From: Micromussa lordhowensis
Lineage: Eukaryota; Cnidaria; Anthozoa; Scleractinia; Lobophylliidae
NCBI GenBank assembly: GCA_964020085.1
Contig: OZ026604.1
Span: 27,900,318 to 27,964,317, forward strand
Direction: 5' to 3'
Length of the DNA stretch: 64,000 nucleotides
Under the pieces are notes generated by a model, which ran no database searches, was not told the DNA's origin, and worked only from the letters and a program-made list of their open reading frames with translations. This document shows positions 1 to 11,083 of the stretch, piece by piece; position 1 is the stretch's first letter, and the number at the start of each line of letters is the position of its first letter. The position numbers and the translations under genes were made by a program.

Positions 1-150
1 TTGCTGTACTAGCAATGTAATACGCATAGGTTACAGAGTAACACATAAGGCTGGCCTGTGGGTTGCCCACGGCGCCAATTTTCCAACCTTTTGACGCCAA
101 ACAAAAATTGTGTAAAACTATGAAACACAAACGGAAAGTAAAAACCTTAC

Positions 151-559
151 CTGCTCCGATAGGAACAACAACATTAAACTGAAGAAAAATTTCAGCTGAC
201 ATAGAGGCGTTTATACGTCTTGGGAGGCTCAGTTGCCTTTTCTGTCCTTTATGGGATGGATAGCAGCAAAGTTGTCCTTTCCGTCCTGGCCAGTCGGTGG
301 TTAATTCTTTCCTGTGTTTGGGACAGATTGTCATGGCCTGAATTTCTTCCTCTGCATTTACCGTACCAAACAGACCTGCACGATTCAGAATTAACTCTGA
401 TTCTGTGATCCCTGTCTTTCCTCGTCCACGTTTGCCACTGACTCCAAGACTTACAAGGTGAGAAGTCATGTCTCTTTTACACGCAAGTAAAGGTAGAATG
501 CCTGACCCTTGTCCACTGACACCACATAGCGATCCTTCTGACTGGAAAGAACAGTCCAT
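151..559 (-). CDS. Uncharacterised cysteine-containing protein, partial (exon, runs off left end)
   Basis: On the minus strand an open frame runs from an ATG at 559 to a good splice donor (GTAAGG read from 150 to 145), giving about 136 codons in phase 1. The frame also stays open to the window edge, so the 3' exons lie outside. The protein is rich in Gly, Arg and Lys and has a Cys/His stretch, MTICPKHR, followed about 20 residues on by CCYPSH. It then reads PRRINASMSAEI and VVPIGAG. The CPKHR...CYPSH spacing looks like a small metal-binding module. I associate this type of sequence with multi-copy, unnamed cnidarian proteins, but I do not recognise a named family and assign no function. The frame remains open upstream of the ATG across a poly-T run, so the true 5' end of the exon is uncertain. 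Confidence 0.6.
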
Positions 560-1660
560 GCTCGCAAAATCAAAAAAAAAAGGCTTCTTAAAAGAACTAC
601 AACACAAATTCCTGTCGCGTAACGTTTTTAATCATGGCGAGTAACAACTTTGCCGAATCGACATCAACATCAAAGTAAACGAATCAGCTTTGCAGAGGCT
701 TGAAAACTAATTTAGGGTAGAGCCAATTGCCATTGCCTTTACATCAGGATTTAGCTTAATGACTGTAAGTAAGGAAAACTGAAAAACAAAACGTCAAAAA
801 AATAAAACAAACAATCAAATAAAATAAAGCGAACTAAGGATGAACGCCGGTATAGGCTGCATCGTGACACAGGCAAGAATTTTCGCGGGAAAATTAACCT
901 ACGCGTCTGAGACGATATCGGTTTTGAAAGTTGACAAACGTTCATTGCACATTTTACATGTACCCTCGATTCATTATTTTCAGTGAATCTTCCTCCTGTC
1001 CAACTAACTATGTTTAGCAGATCTTTCAGTAAATCAGGGATAGCAATCGCAGGTCGGAATAAAGTGTTATCTTCGCTTACAATTTGGCGGGAAATGTTTG
1101 TAACTGATGATTTTTTTTGGACTTTGCGAAACCAATTACTCCAATTTAATTGCAGATACCAATTTTAACTAATCTGGATATTGATAGCAGTGCAAAAGAC
1201 TATCAGAAAAAGGTTTTACTTTGGAAATAAACTGCCGCACTTTTGCAAAACAACTCGCTGAAAATGACTAAAATTTGGGTCACGCTCATTAACTGTTCGG
1301 CGGCTATATTTGGCACCTCGTGAAAACCGTAGAATTAAAGCCAAAGACCTCTAATATGTTTCAGGCAACTAATAAGGGGACAAATATTATTGCATGAAAA
1401 TAACAGTTCCTGGAATTTTCAGGAAGTATCTTTTAGGCTCACCTAAACTTGCCCAAAATTTCGGCCATTTTAGACCGCTCGAGAGGCCAAAATCACGATG
1501 TGGCGATATCTCGAAGAAAAATGAACGCCTACTTCTGCAAATGCCACGGTTGTTAATCTTTTCGGATGGTTATTACACTGTGAAAAGATGAAGGTAAACG
1601 GCCGACCTCGATCTTTTGGTCCTGCCCGGTTTTCTCTGACAATGACACTTAATTCTGTCT
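560..1660. other. No gene seen; AT-rich non-coding DNA
   Basis: All short frames here are interrupted and show no recognisable domain. Nothing else supports coding or RNA function. Confidence 0.5.
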
Positions 1661-1662
1661 AG

Positions 1663-1750
1663 TAAGTAAAACTTTATTTAGCCAGGGTGAGCCATTTAGT
1701 ATCATGGCTGGTATCCAGAGGGTCCTGGTAATAAAAATTACAAATGTACA
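1663..1750 (-). repeat. Possible LINE 3'-end fragment
   Basis: On the minus strand the stretch resembles the 3' untranslated end of a non-LTR retrotransposon: a TAAATAAAGTTTTACTTACT-type tail after a short GC-richer segment. Its layout is like the clearer LINE tail at 2645-2730. No coding part remains, so this is weak. Confidence 0.3.
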
Positions 1751-2644
1751 TAGTTAGAAAAACGTTAAAGTAGTCTACAAACATTTATCCGGGGTAAATT
1801 CTTTGTTTGATTGTTATATAACTGAGTTTAAGAGCACTATAAAATAAAGTTTAATCTTCCGTAAGTTAAGTCAAGGTATTATATCCGATTAATTCTGAAA
1901 AAAAAATCGAAGTTTTGTTCTTCAAGTTTGACAATTCCTGTTACTGTAAGTTTAAAGCTCGTTTTCTCAAAATGAGTTAGTTTCGACTTTAAGAAAAGAT
2001 ATTTTGAGAGGAATTGGTCTAATTGAGCTGAAATTTTCAGGATTTGTTCCTCTGAGTAAGTTCTGTGTTATAAGCAGAGCAATTTTCCATATAATGTATG
2101 TACTTGAGGTTATGAAGTGAGACACCCCTTCGATTTACCATGTCAAGTTCAATCGATCATTATTTGAAATGTTTTCAACATATCAGAAATCCTTTTGCTT
2201 ATAACGATAAGCAACACGTGTTCTTTAAAGTGATACAAAAAACAAGAATTTTTATCAATTCCAGAAAGAGCTATCTTTTCTTAAGTAAGCCTTGGTAGGA
2301 CCCAGCAGGTGCCAGAATTAAATGAGTGGTATCCTATTACAATTGACATTTGGAGTTTGAAATATCTTTTTCATGATCTACAACTCAAAGCTTTCCAAGG
2401 ATGTATAGTTTCCTCGACTTTTCAATTAAATCCTACCTGTGAAAAATTGTTAAAAAATGGCCAGTTTTTTAGGTTTACCCCCGCCTTAAATTACTTGAGT
2501 ATGGGTCGTTTGGGCTGGGGGAGTGGGGAAATTTGGGCAAGTCAGTTTTTTGGGCAACAAGAGAACAGTCAATTTCAGTGAAAAACGGCATAATGGTTTT
2601 GGTTCTTTATCGCATCCTGGCCTTAAAATCGTAACGTAGTACCA

Positions 2645-3172
2645 ATCTTGAACTTGAACTTGAACTTTATTTTTATTTAAACACGGTAAATCTATCAGAT
2701 AAAATAATAATATTAAAAATTACAATCTACTTTAATCTATATAAACATGGTCTAAAAAGAAAGAAGAAAGAAAAACTAAAGAAATTCTGCTTTACATAGA
2801 TGCCGTGTGCGTTTTGTCGATTCAGACGAAGAAATCGCGACAACCATTTCGAAAAGATTTAAGTGATTTTGCTTGCCGCAATTCAGGGGACAAGGTGTTC
2901 CAGATAACTACACCATTATAGCTAAAGCTATTTTTTAGGAAATTGGTGCGGGGCAATGGAACAGCTAGTTTGTTTTCAGAGTTCCTTAGATGATAAGGTG
3001 GATCATATTTATTGAAAAGAGAACCAAGATAGTTGGGCGCAAGACCATGTATAGATTTATAAACCATGGTGGTCAGTTGTATTTGTCGCTGAATATCCAA
3101 CCGTTTCCAGTTGAGTCGCTCAAAAAGAGGATCAGCGCTTGAGTCATAACTGGAGAAGGTTAGAATACGTTA
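2645..3172 (-). mobile_element. CR1/L2-type LINE, 3' end with ORF2 C-terminus and TTCAAG tail
   Basis: The minus strand encodes the C-terminal end of a LINE reverse transcriptase polyprotein: a segment reading RILTFSSYD, then ERLNWKRL, SIHGLAPNYLGSLF, a central SENKLAVPLPRTNF and WNTLSPELRQAKSLKSF before the stop near 2822. These are hallmark post-RT motifs of CR1/L2/Rex1-like elements. Downstream is an AT-rich 3' UTR that ends in about three copies of TTCAAG, the short tandem repeat tail usual for this clade. Everything 5' of 3172 is missing, as expected for a 5'-truncated copy. The remaining frame is intact but non-functional by itself. Confidence 0.85.
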
Positions 3173-4900
3173 CGTTCTCCGGAATCCGCGTTCAGTTAGC
3201 TTTCATATGGCCTATAAAAGTTAGAAATGTGTTGAGATTTATCAGAGAAAAAAATATTTGCATGAGACGGTTAGCACTATGGAATCTACCTTAACGTAGC
3301 TGCTAGTAGCAGTATTTGCCAAGATATGCAGTATTCTTTTGAGATATGCTGGAACGAGTTAAAAATTGTTCAACTCAAACTGACCTCAAGATAATTATTT
3401 TAGTTTCGAGAATTCTGCTTTCTCGTAGCTCTAAAAGAACACAGTACGGTTAAATACGTCCTGTAAAAAGGAAATTTAAGCAATTCTGCGTGTTCTACTT
3501 GTAACGTGATCAAAATGATAGATTCATGTACAAGAATATTCTCACTGGATTCAAATGTAATACTATTTTCACTTCATACGCAGGCCTATGTAAGTGAATC
3601 CTATGACCATCGTTTGTGCTCGATTGTTTTGTAAACATTGGGCAACTTACGAACAAGTATTGGGAAAGTGATTCACCGCCCTCTCTGGAAAAAAAATTAT
3701 CCGCACTTCTATGGGCAAACCTGTTGACCGTTGGCCTTTTGTCGTGTAGAGCCGGGCTTGTTATGGCCGCAAAGCGTTTACGCTCAAAACATCAGCTCCA
3801 CAAACTCGTTACGGTGGTTGATTTACCTTCATCAGATTGAAATTGATTATAACTAAGTATTCCCCTTATCCCTGCAGGTTCTTTAGAGACTAATAGCTTT
3901 GTTTTAGGGTTGACATGAGACTAGCTGACCCCCAGGAGGGAGACTCCCTCCGGGGGTGCTTGTGGGAAATTTTGAAAAGAACCCCTAATAGGTACTAAGA
4001 TCCTGATTTATGGGCGTGGCTTGAATCTATTTTTCACCCCTAAGAGGTATCAGTTCTAATGTTTAATGTTTAATCTTTTAATCTTTAATCTTTAAGCACT
4101 ATTTATAAACGGTAAAATATTCATCAGGTACAATAAATTACAATTCTAAAGCAACACATTAACTGTTATAAGGTCTATGGAAAAAGGTTTGCCACTGACT
4201 CTTGATATTTTTCAACACAACATTAACTGTTTTTCAACAAAACATTAACTGTTTCGGCTCAATCCCTTAAAGGAGCTGCGTCACGGTTAAACGGTTTGAA
4301 AAATTTAGCCTAAATTTTTCAATTTTGTTATTTGTAATCCGTGTCAATCTTCTCCATCCTTAACCATCCTTGTTGCTTTATGGTTTATTATTATCTCTTT
4401 AGTGTTTTTCTATCTTTGTAAAGTATTATTTTCGGGTTTCCTTGAATTTAAAGGGAAATTTTGTCGATGGTAGAAATAACTCAAAATACCGTGACGTAGC
4501 CCCTTTAATATGTATCGCAAAACCTCCCGCTGTGGACCCTGTTAGGTTCAATACCCTACGAGGACCCCTACGAGGTACCAAATGCGCTTTTTAATCACGT
4601 AAAGGTACGACGAACAGCTCCGTCGTTTTTTATATGGGAGTGCCTCCCTCCCCCCCCCCCTCCCCTCCCCCCTCCGGTGTGTGACACTCATGCTAGAAGA
4701 GTTGGCAACCAAATTGTGATGAAACAGATTTGAATCACTCACTTCTAAATCGTTTTCACAGAATGTCATCAAATCATAAAATGCGAAACTAAAGAGCCAC
4801 CAAAGTTTTTCAGCTTTCCTCATTAGGTTTAAGGGGTGCTAAATTTATATCTGTTTACAACTTTTCTGCCCAGCCGCTTAATTTTAGTCTGTTCCAGGCT
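3173..4900. other. No gene seen; includes a C/T-rich tract
   Basis: No splice-consistent coding exon or known repeat was recognised. A C-rich low-complexity tract lies at about 4645-4672. Frames over 60 codons here lack any family signature. Confidence 0.45.
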
Positions 4901-5045
4901 CTCGGTCAGTGGGGACGATAAAAAAAAGCGGCCGCGCAATGAGCGGGGTCTGGACCCCTTTTCTCTACCACACCCCGCCCGCGCCTCCCCTTTTTCTATA
5001 CCAGACCCCGCTCTGATAATTTTTTAATTATCACCACTGACCGAG
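4901..5045. mobile_element. Short non-autonomous DNA element (TIR CTCGGTCAGTGG)
   Basis: CTCGGTCAGTGG at 4901-4912 is matched by its reverse complement at 5034-5045. The similarity continues inward as an A-rich GATAA-type segment. Between the ends lies GC-rich DNA with an inverted GCGGGGTCTGG / CCAGACCCCGC pair. It has no coding capacity. The superfamily is unknown and no clear target duplication was seen. Confidence 0.55.
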
Positions 5046-6052
5046 AAAAAAAAACCAGTACATTTTCAATTTCGGATTTATGGAGATACATACAGTTAAC
5101 ATCATGTTTGTCAAAGAAATACATTCATCTCCAGGTTTTAAGCCATTTGTGAGAGGTAAAAGTTTTAAGGAAAGTGTTTAAGCAAACGTTTGTTTGCTCA
5201 GTACACATAATCAGTTACCTAGATAACCAAAGAAGGTTCCAAATGTTTACATGAGTTTACGGCCGCCATGTTGTTTGGCCATGAAGGTATACCAATATGG
5301 CGGCTACATACCGCCCTCTATAAATTGTGAGGACCATTTTCACGAATATTTGAAGTTTGGGATAATGCACAAACATAAACTTTGGAGGAGTGACTTTTTT
5401 ATTTATCTCCAATAATATCACAATTCATCCACTAAATGGTTTTTGAATTATCTTTTTATCGTGTGGAAGCGAAACCCACTTGCATTGGCTTGTTACATGC
5501 ATCAGCTAGAAATTAATGCTGTGTTTTCCTGAAAGGAAAACCTACCAGTTAAAGAATTTATTTTGATTTTATTGCTTAAGTGGTAGTAAGGCATAAATTT
5601 GACGATTTTATTAGTAACGATAATCATAAATTCTCTGCAATGATATCATATACCCAGCAAGGAGTACAGATCGGCATCGAGAGAGCAATCAACTTCGGGG
5701 AAGCGGCCCTCGGAACGAGGTTGGAGAGCAATTACATGGAAATTTCATTTCTCATTGCCTTTTAAAAAGCTGATGTTGTGAGTTTAAGCTGATAACTTTT
5801 TAGGCAATGTAACCTGACGTCTATTTGACTATTAGGAATATTATAACATTAGTTTTGTTGACTAATTAAGTGCTCGAAGCTACACTCAACGCCAGACCCC
5901 CGCTAAACCGTTTAGCCTTGATCGCTTAATTTAGGCGTGGTCTATTAAAAATATCGCTATTCCAAAGAAAACAAAGTCAACTGTTTCCTACGAGATCAGG
6001 CAGCTAGTATATACTGCACTAAAAAACGTTGTGTGGCAGGTGGTTTGACGTT
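5046..6052. other. 3' flank of the first glycine-rich gene; no gene seen
   Basis: This stretch lies downstream of the stop codon at 6053 of the minus-strand glycine-rich gene and probably contains its 3' UTR. A possible AATAAA signal (minus strand) occurs near 5560. No other feature was recognised. Confidence 0.4.
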
Positions 6053-9000
6053 CTACAGAAAAGTTATGGTCACCTGACCATGGCCAGATGTTTTATAACA
6101 GCATTCATTTTGCTGATTTCTTCCGACGTTATAAGATCCTCCCCCTCCCCCACAGGAGTCATTTTCATTATTTCCACTGCTTCCACCAGAGTACCCCCCA
6201 CCGCCGCCAGCACCTCCTCCAGCTCCATAAGCGCCACCACCACCGCCAAATCCTCCGACAGCATTGTTATACCATGCTCTTCCGCCAGCTCCTCCCTGAA
6301 GAAATCCTCTACCTCCTTCTCCGCCATTTCCCATGCTACCACCAAACTGAATTGAACTTCTTCCATTTGAGAAAAATCCGCCACCACCACCACCTAAAAA
6401 ATAAATTTATTATTAATTGTTTAGGAGATCCACAACAAGTAATTTTCTACCATAACAAATCGGCAGTCCGTCTAAGAGCGGTCTGATCGAATTAAGGATC
6501 AGAACAAAGTTAGCTTTTTTTTATTTCGTGGAACGAAAGGACTTGGTGAGTACATATTAAAAAACAAGGCTGTTTTGTTAGATTACTTGCTTTTCGTTTT
6601 TGCCACACGCTAAAATGACTTCACTAATCTGAGGGGAGATGTAAGGCAGATTCACGAGTCGAAATTTCCAATTTTCTCTGGTAGCGCCGCTGCAACATAG
6701 GTACGAATTGTTCAATGTTGACAGAACCACAGTATTCGGGTACATATTTGAACTGTTTGCACCAATATTTCGTAAAGTTTGGATAAACATTACATAGAGC
6801 AGGGAAAACCAAAGCCACCTTACTGCGTCCCTAGTCAGAAGGAACCGAAAATTGATTAAATGCAAGAGTTAAGACTCTCAAAAAACGGTATCTAAACAAA
6901 GGTCAAAATGGCATTTATAGCAAAGATCTGACCTTGCCCACACAGATTCTGAAGTCAAACCTAGCCGTATGTGTCTCTGATGTTCTATCATGTGATTAAT
7001 TACTCAACAGACGCAAGCTAAGGTAACATGGAATCTATCTGTTTTATGGAAAAATAAAGATTCATGACATTTCTGATCCATTGATCATAAGGAAGAACCA
7101 GTTAAAAAGCGAGAATAATTAAACTTAAATATACTGTGCTCACCTGAATTACTACTATCAGCAGTCTGTGATCCATGCCCACTGCTCCCTCCTGACCATG
7201 ACTTGTATCCAGGATTCCCTGTAGTACTGGTGCTAGCATCACAACCTACATGTCTTGAAGCGACGCCTGTCTCCAGGCCTCCTCCACCCCCAGCTATTAT
7301 CAATGGTGTGTTGCTTCCTCTCACTACAAAGGTACCTCCACCACCTCCAGCGGAACTACTGACACTGTTGTTTACTCCTTCTTGACCAACCAGTATTTGA
7401 ATGATTTCACCTTTTATTAAGCTGAAAGTTCCAATCATTCTTGCACCTCTTCCTCGGAACTGAGCACTGTTACTCCCTGTATCGTATCCTCCTGCTGCTC
7501 CTACTGCTTTTATTCGATAATCACCAGTGTACGGCAAAGTCCACAGCTGAATACCGCTGGACAGTGTGACTTGACCGTCATGTTTCTGACCTATGTAGTG
7601 ACTACCAAGCGATGTTGGGCCAGATCTACCCCTGGCACCAAGATTTGTGAAGACGATGAACGCTGGGAAATTAAAACGAAATAAACAGCATGACAGAAAC
7701 CTTACTAGTTTTAATTCAAAAACTTAATCAATAAATTCGAAATTTACTGAAAGACTAGAAAAACAAAACAGCAGAGAAATGCAATCATATTAACAAACAA
7801 ACAAACAATAAGATTGATTTTAAAAATGGTCCTGTAACCAGGTGATAGAAACATATTAAGAAATAAGAACGTTACTCTGGTTAAAATTGTATAAAAATAT
7901 GTACAATGTTTTTAAAAGTCCCAACGTTTCGGTTGAACCTTCAACCTTCATCAGGGGAAAGTGAAAAAATAATTCGCAAAAAACACGTTTCTTTTAAAAA
8001 GTTCTGTCCCTCAAGGCAAGATTTAGAAATTCGTGCGGCAAATGCATGCCATCATCACGATTCAGCGGGTTCCTGCAAATATTAATTTCCCAAGCTTCAA
8101 GAATGCGTCGATTGCGCTAGTTAACACTTGTGCGTAGGATCTTGGACGCCTCCCAAGAGACAGTGTGACCAGAACGTAAACAATGTTCCGCTAAAGCTGA
8201 CTTTTGCGAGTGTTTATGTTCCACCGCTTTCTTGTGTTCTTTAAGGCGAGTAGAAAATTTGCGTTTGGTTTCCCCGATATAACTCTTGTCACAATCTTTG
8301 CATGGGATCGAGTAGAAGGCGCCACGAGTCTGATCTTTCGGTACTGGGTCTTTCGGTTTAGGAAACAAATTCCCGATGGTTTGGTGTGGTTTTTGAGCAA
8401 CTTTGATGTTGTGATTACTCAAGATTCGTTTGATAGGCTCCGATGTGCCCTTGTAGAATACAGAAGCCCTTTGTAGCATCCGGTGCACCCGGGCCGGTGC
8501 AGTTGTTGACAGTTGCTGTTGAGCTGGTCGTTTAGGTTTGCCAACATCAATCACAAATCGCTTTGGGTAACCATTCGCCACCAGTGCTGCTGTTACGTGC
8601 TTCATTTCGGTTGTTAGTAAAACGCGTAACGGCGTAACTGGTAACGGCGTAACGAGAAACCGCGTAACGGGATTTTTTCCCATTTTTTTTTTTTTTTTGC
8701 TGTTGTTTCTGAATTTGTTTGTTCGTTTGCCTTTTTTATTCTTTCTTAGTTTTTCTCAGTGAAAAAAAATGTGAACATCTGATTATTCGTGTTTGGCGAG
8801 GTTTTTCCCGCCCTTTGGCCAATTTACCGCATTTTCGGAGCCACTTTTTTTCCGCGGACGCACTTTCTCACGCTTCCAGGATCAGGATGGAGGAGAATGA
8901 TGACGGTAAGTTTTCGACTTTCATTTTCAGTCACCTTAGTTTCCTCTCTTTCTGCTTGATCTTTTCAGTTGCAATTTGTTTAGTGTAGTTGCAGGTTTCG

Positions 9001-11052
9001 GTAATTCTGAGTAATTTCTGAACCGGCGCATTATTTTTAAGTTATAACAACTTGCGTTTACGATTTTCTGCAGAGGTTATTTTCCTTGGGGAGAGAAGGC
9101 TTTCTGGTAAGTGAAAGTTTAATAACCTTACTTAATGTCATGGTATATTACATTTTGTATTAAATATGTAGGTCATCTTTAACGCCTATTAATAGTGGTC
9201 TCTCCCATACATTCACTGTAAATTTTGCCGTGTTTGCCCCACAACCAAGATGACGTCGGCGACCGTGAAACCTTCTAATCTACATTAAAAAATACTACAG
9301 AGACCACTATTAATAGGCGTTAAAGATGACCTACATATTTAATACAAAATGTAATATACCATGACATTAAGTAAGGTTATTAAACTTTCACTTACCAGAA
9401 AGCCTTCTCTCCCCAAGGAAAATAACCTCTGCAGAAAATCGTAAACGCAAGTTGTTATAACTTAAAAATAATGCGCCGGTTCAGAAATTACTCAGAATTA
9501 CCGAAACCTGCAACTACACTAAACAAATTGCAACTGAAAAGATCAAGCAGAAAGAGAGGAAACTAAGGTGACTGAAAATGAAAGTCGAAAACTTACCGTC
9601 ATCATTCTCCTCCATCCTGATCCTGGAAGCGTGAGAAAGTGCGTCCGCGGAAAAAAATGGCTCCGAAAATGCGGTAAATTGAGAAAAACTAAGAAAGAAT
9701 AAAAAAGGCAAACGAACAAACAAATTCAGAAACAACAGCAACAAAAAAAAAAGGGGAAAAAATCCCGTTACGCGGTTTCTCGTTACGCCGTTACGCGTTT
9801 TACTAACAACCCTTCATTTCCTTTGACCGTTGATCACTAGAAGAGCGATTTGTGATTGATGTTGGCAAAACTAAACGACCAGCTCAACAATTGTCACCAA
9901 CTGCACTGGATGCTGCAAAGGGCTTCTGTATTCTACCATACATCAAGGGCACATCGGAGCCTATCAAACGAATAGTTGCTCAAAGTTGCTCAAAAACCAC
10001 ACCAAACCATCGGGAATTTGTTTCCTAAACCGAAAGACCCAGTACCGAAAGATCAGACTCGTGGCCCCGGGACTCGTGGTGCCATCTACTCGATCCCATG
10101 CAAAGATTGTGACAAGAGTTATATCGGGGAAACCAAACGCAAATTTTCTACTCGCCTTGAAGAACACCAGAAAGCGGTGGAACATAAACACTCGCAAAAG
10201 TCAGCTTTAGCGGAACATTGTTTACGTTCTGGTCACACTGTCTCTTGGGAGGCGTCCAAGATCCTACGCACAAGTGTTAACTGGCGCAATCGACGCATTC
10301 TTGAAGCTTGGGAAATTAATATTTGCAGGAACCTGCTGAGTCGTGATGATGGCATGCATTTGCCGCACGAATTTCTAAATCTTGCCTTGAAGAACAGAAC
10401 TTTTTAAAAGAAACGTGTTTTTTGCGAATTATTTTTTCACTTTCCCCTGATGAAGGTTGAAGGTTCAACCGAAACGTTGGGACTTTTAAAAACATTGTAC
10501 ATATTTTTATACAATTTTAACCAGAGTAACGTTCTTATTTCTTAATAAGATTGAAGCAAAAAAAAAAACAACAACAACAAACAAACAAACAAACTGTCCG
10601 TGAGTCCAATTTAGTCCAGGTCATCAGTTGCAAGTGACAATTTTCGGTGCACGTGTTATTTCTATGAATTATCTTTCGCTTTTTCCTTTTCCTTTTTCAT
10701 TGACTTGTTTAAGTCTTTTCAACCCCGAGTCTAGACGAATAGCGGAAACATTCACAGAAAGACTAATTAAAATAACTCACCTTTCTCACAGCTTTTGCCG
10801 GTGTAGTATGGCGTGCACGCACATTTGTAGTCGTCAGTCTCGTAAAGTGCTCGGCAGGTTCCACCGTGCTGACAAGGAAAACTTTCACAAGGACTCTGGC
10901 AAACAGAAGTAAATTCGGAGCAATTTACATAATTTAGATCATTTGTTTAACTTTTCTAGCAAAGAGTTGCTGGCCCCCTAAATTTGAACAAAATCCATTG
11001 CTGAAGTGCGGAAATAAATGCACAGTAAACATGGGTTATTGACCAAGTGCGA

Positions 11053-11083
<31 letters not shown>

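Larger units (their letters stand above)
7807..10554. mobile_element. Penelope-like foldback element (about 1.3-kb inverted arms)
   Basis: Arms at 7854-9203 and 9299-10547 are near-identical inverted copies around a 95-nt spacer. From outside in, each arm carries a hammerhead-like motif, the end of a Penelope-like ORF with a GIY-YIG endonuclease (oriented outward), a GTTACGC-rich stretch, and a pair of spliceable exons pointing toward the spacer. The 11-mer AATAAGATTGA occurs at 7807-7817 and again at 10544-10554 and may be a target-site duplication. Arms differ by about 100 nt from indels. The element lies in intron 2 of the glycine-rich gene. Inverted or partial tandem copies are common for Penelope elements, but a palindromic assembly artefact cannot be excluded from sequence alone. 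Confidence 0.72.

Noticed and set aside
2309..2581. 90-codon plus-strand frame
   Set aside because: It has no domain, no splice context and no similarity to neighbouring genes; chance frame in AT-rich DNA.
6029..6486. Plus-strand frames of 108 and 132 codons rich in Ser, Thr and His
   Set aside because: They are the antisense of the glycine-rich exon at 6053-6393; GGN codons read backward give Ser/Thr/Pro/His-rich frames.
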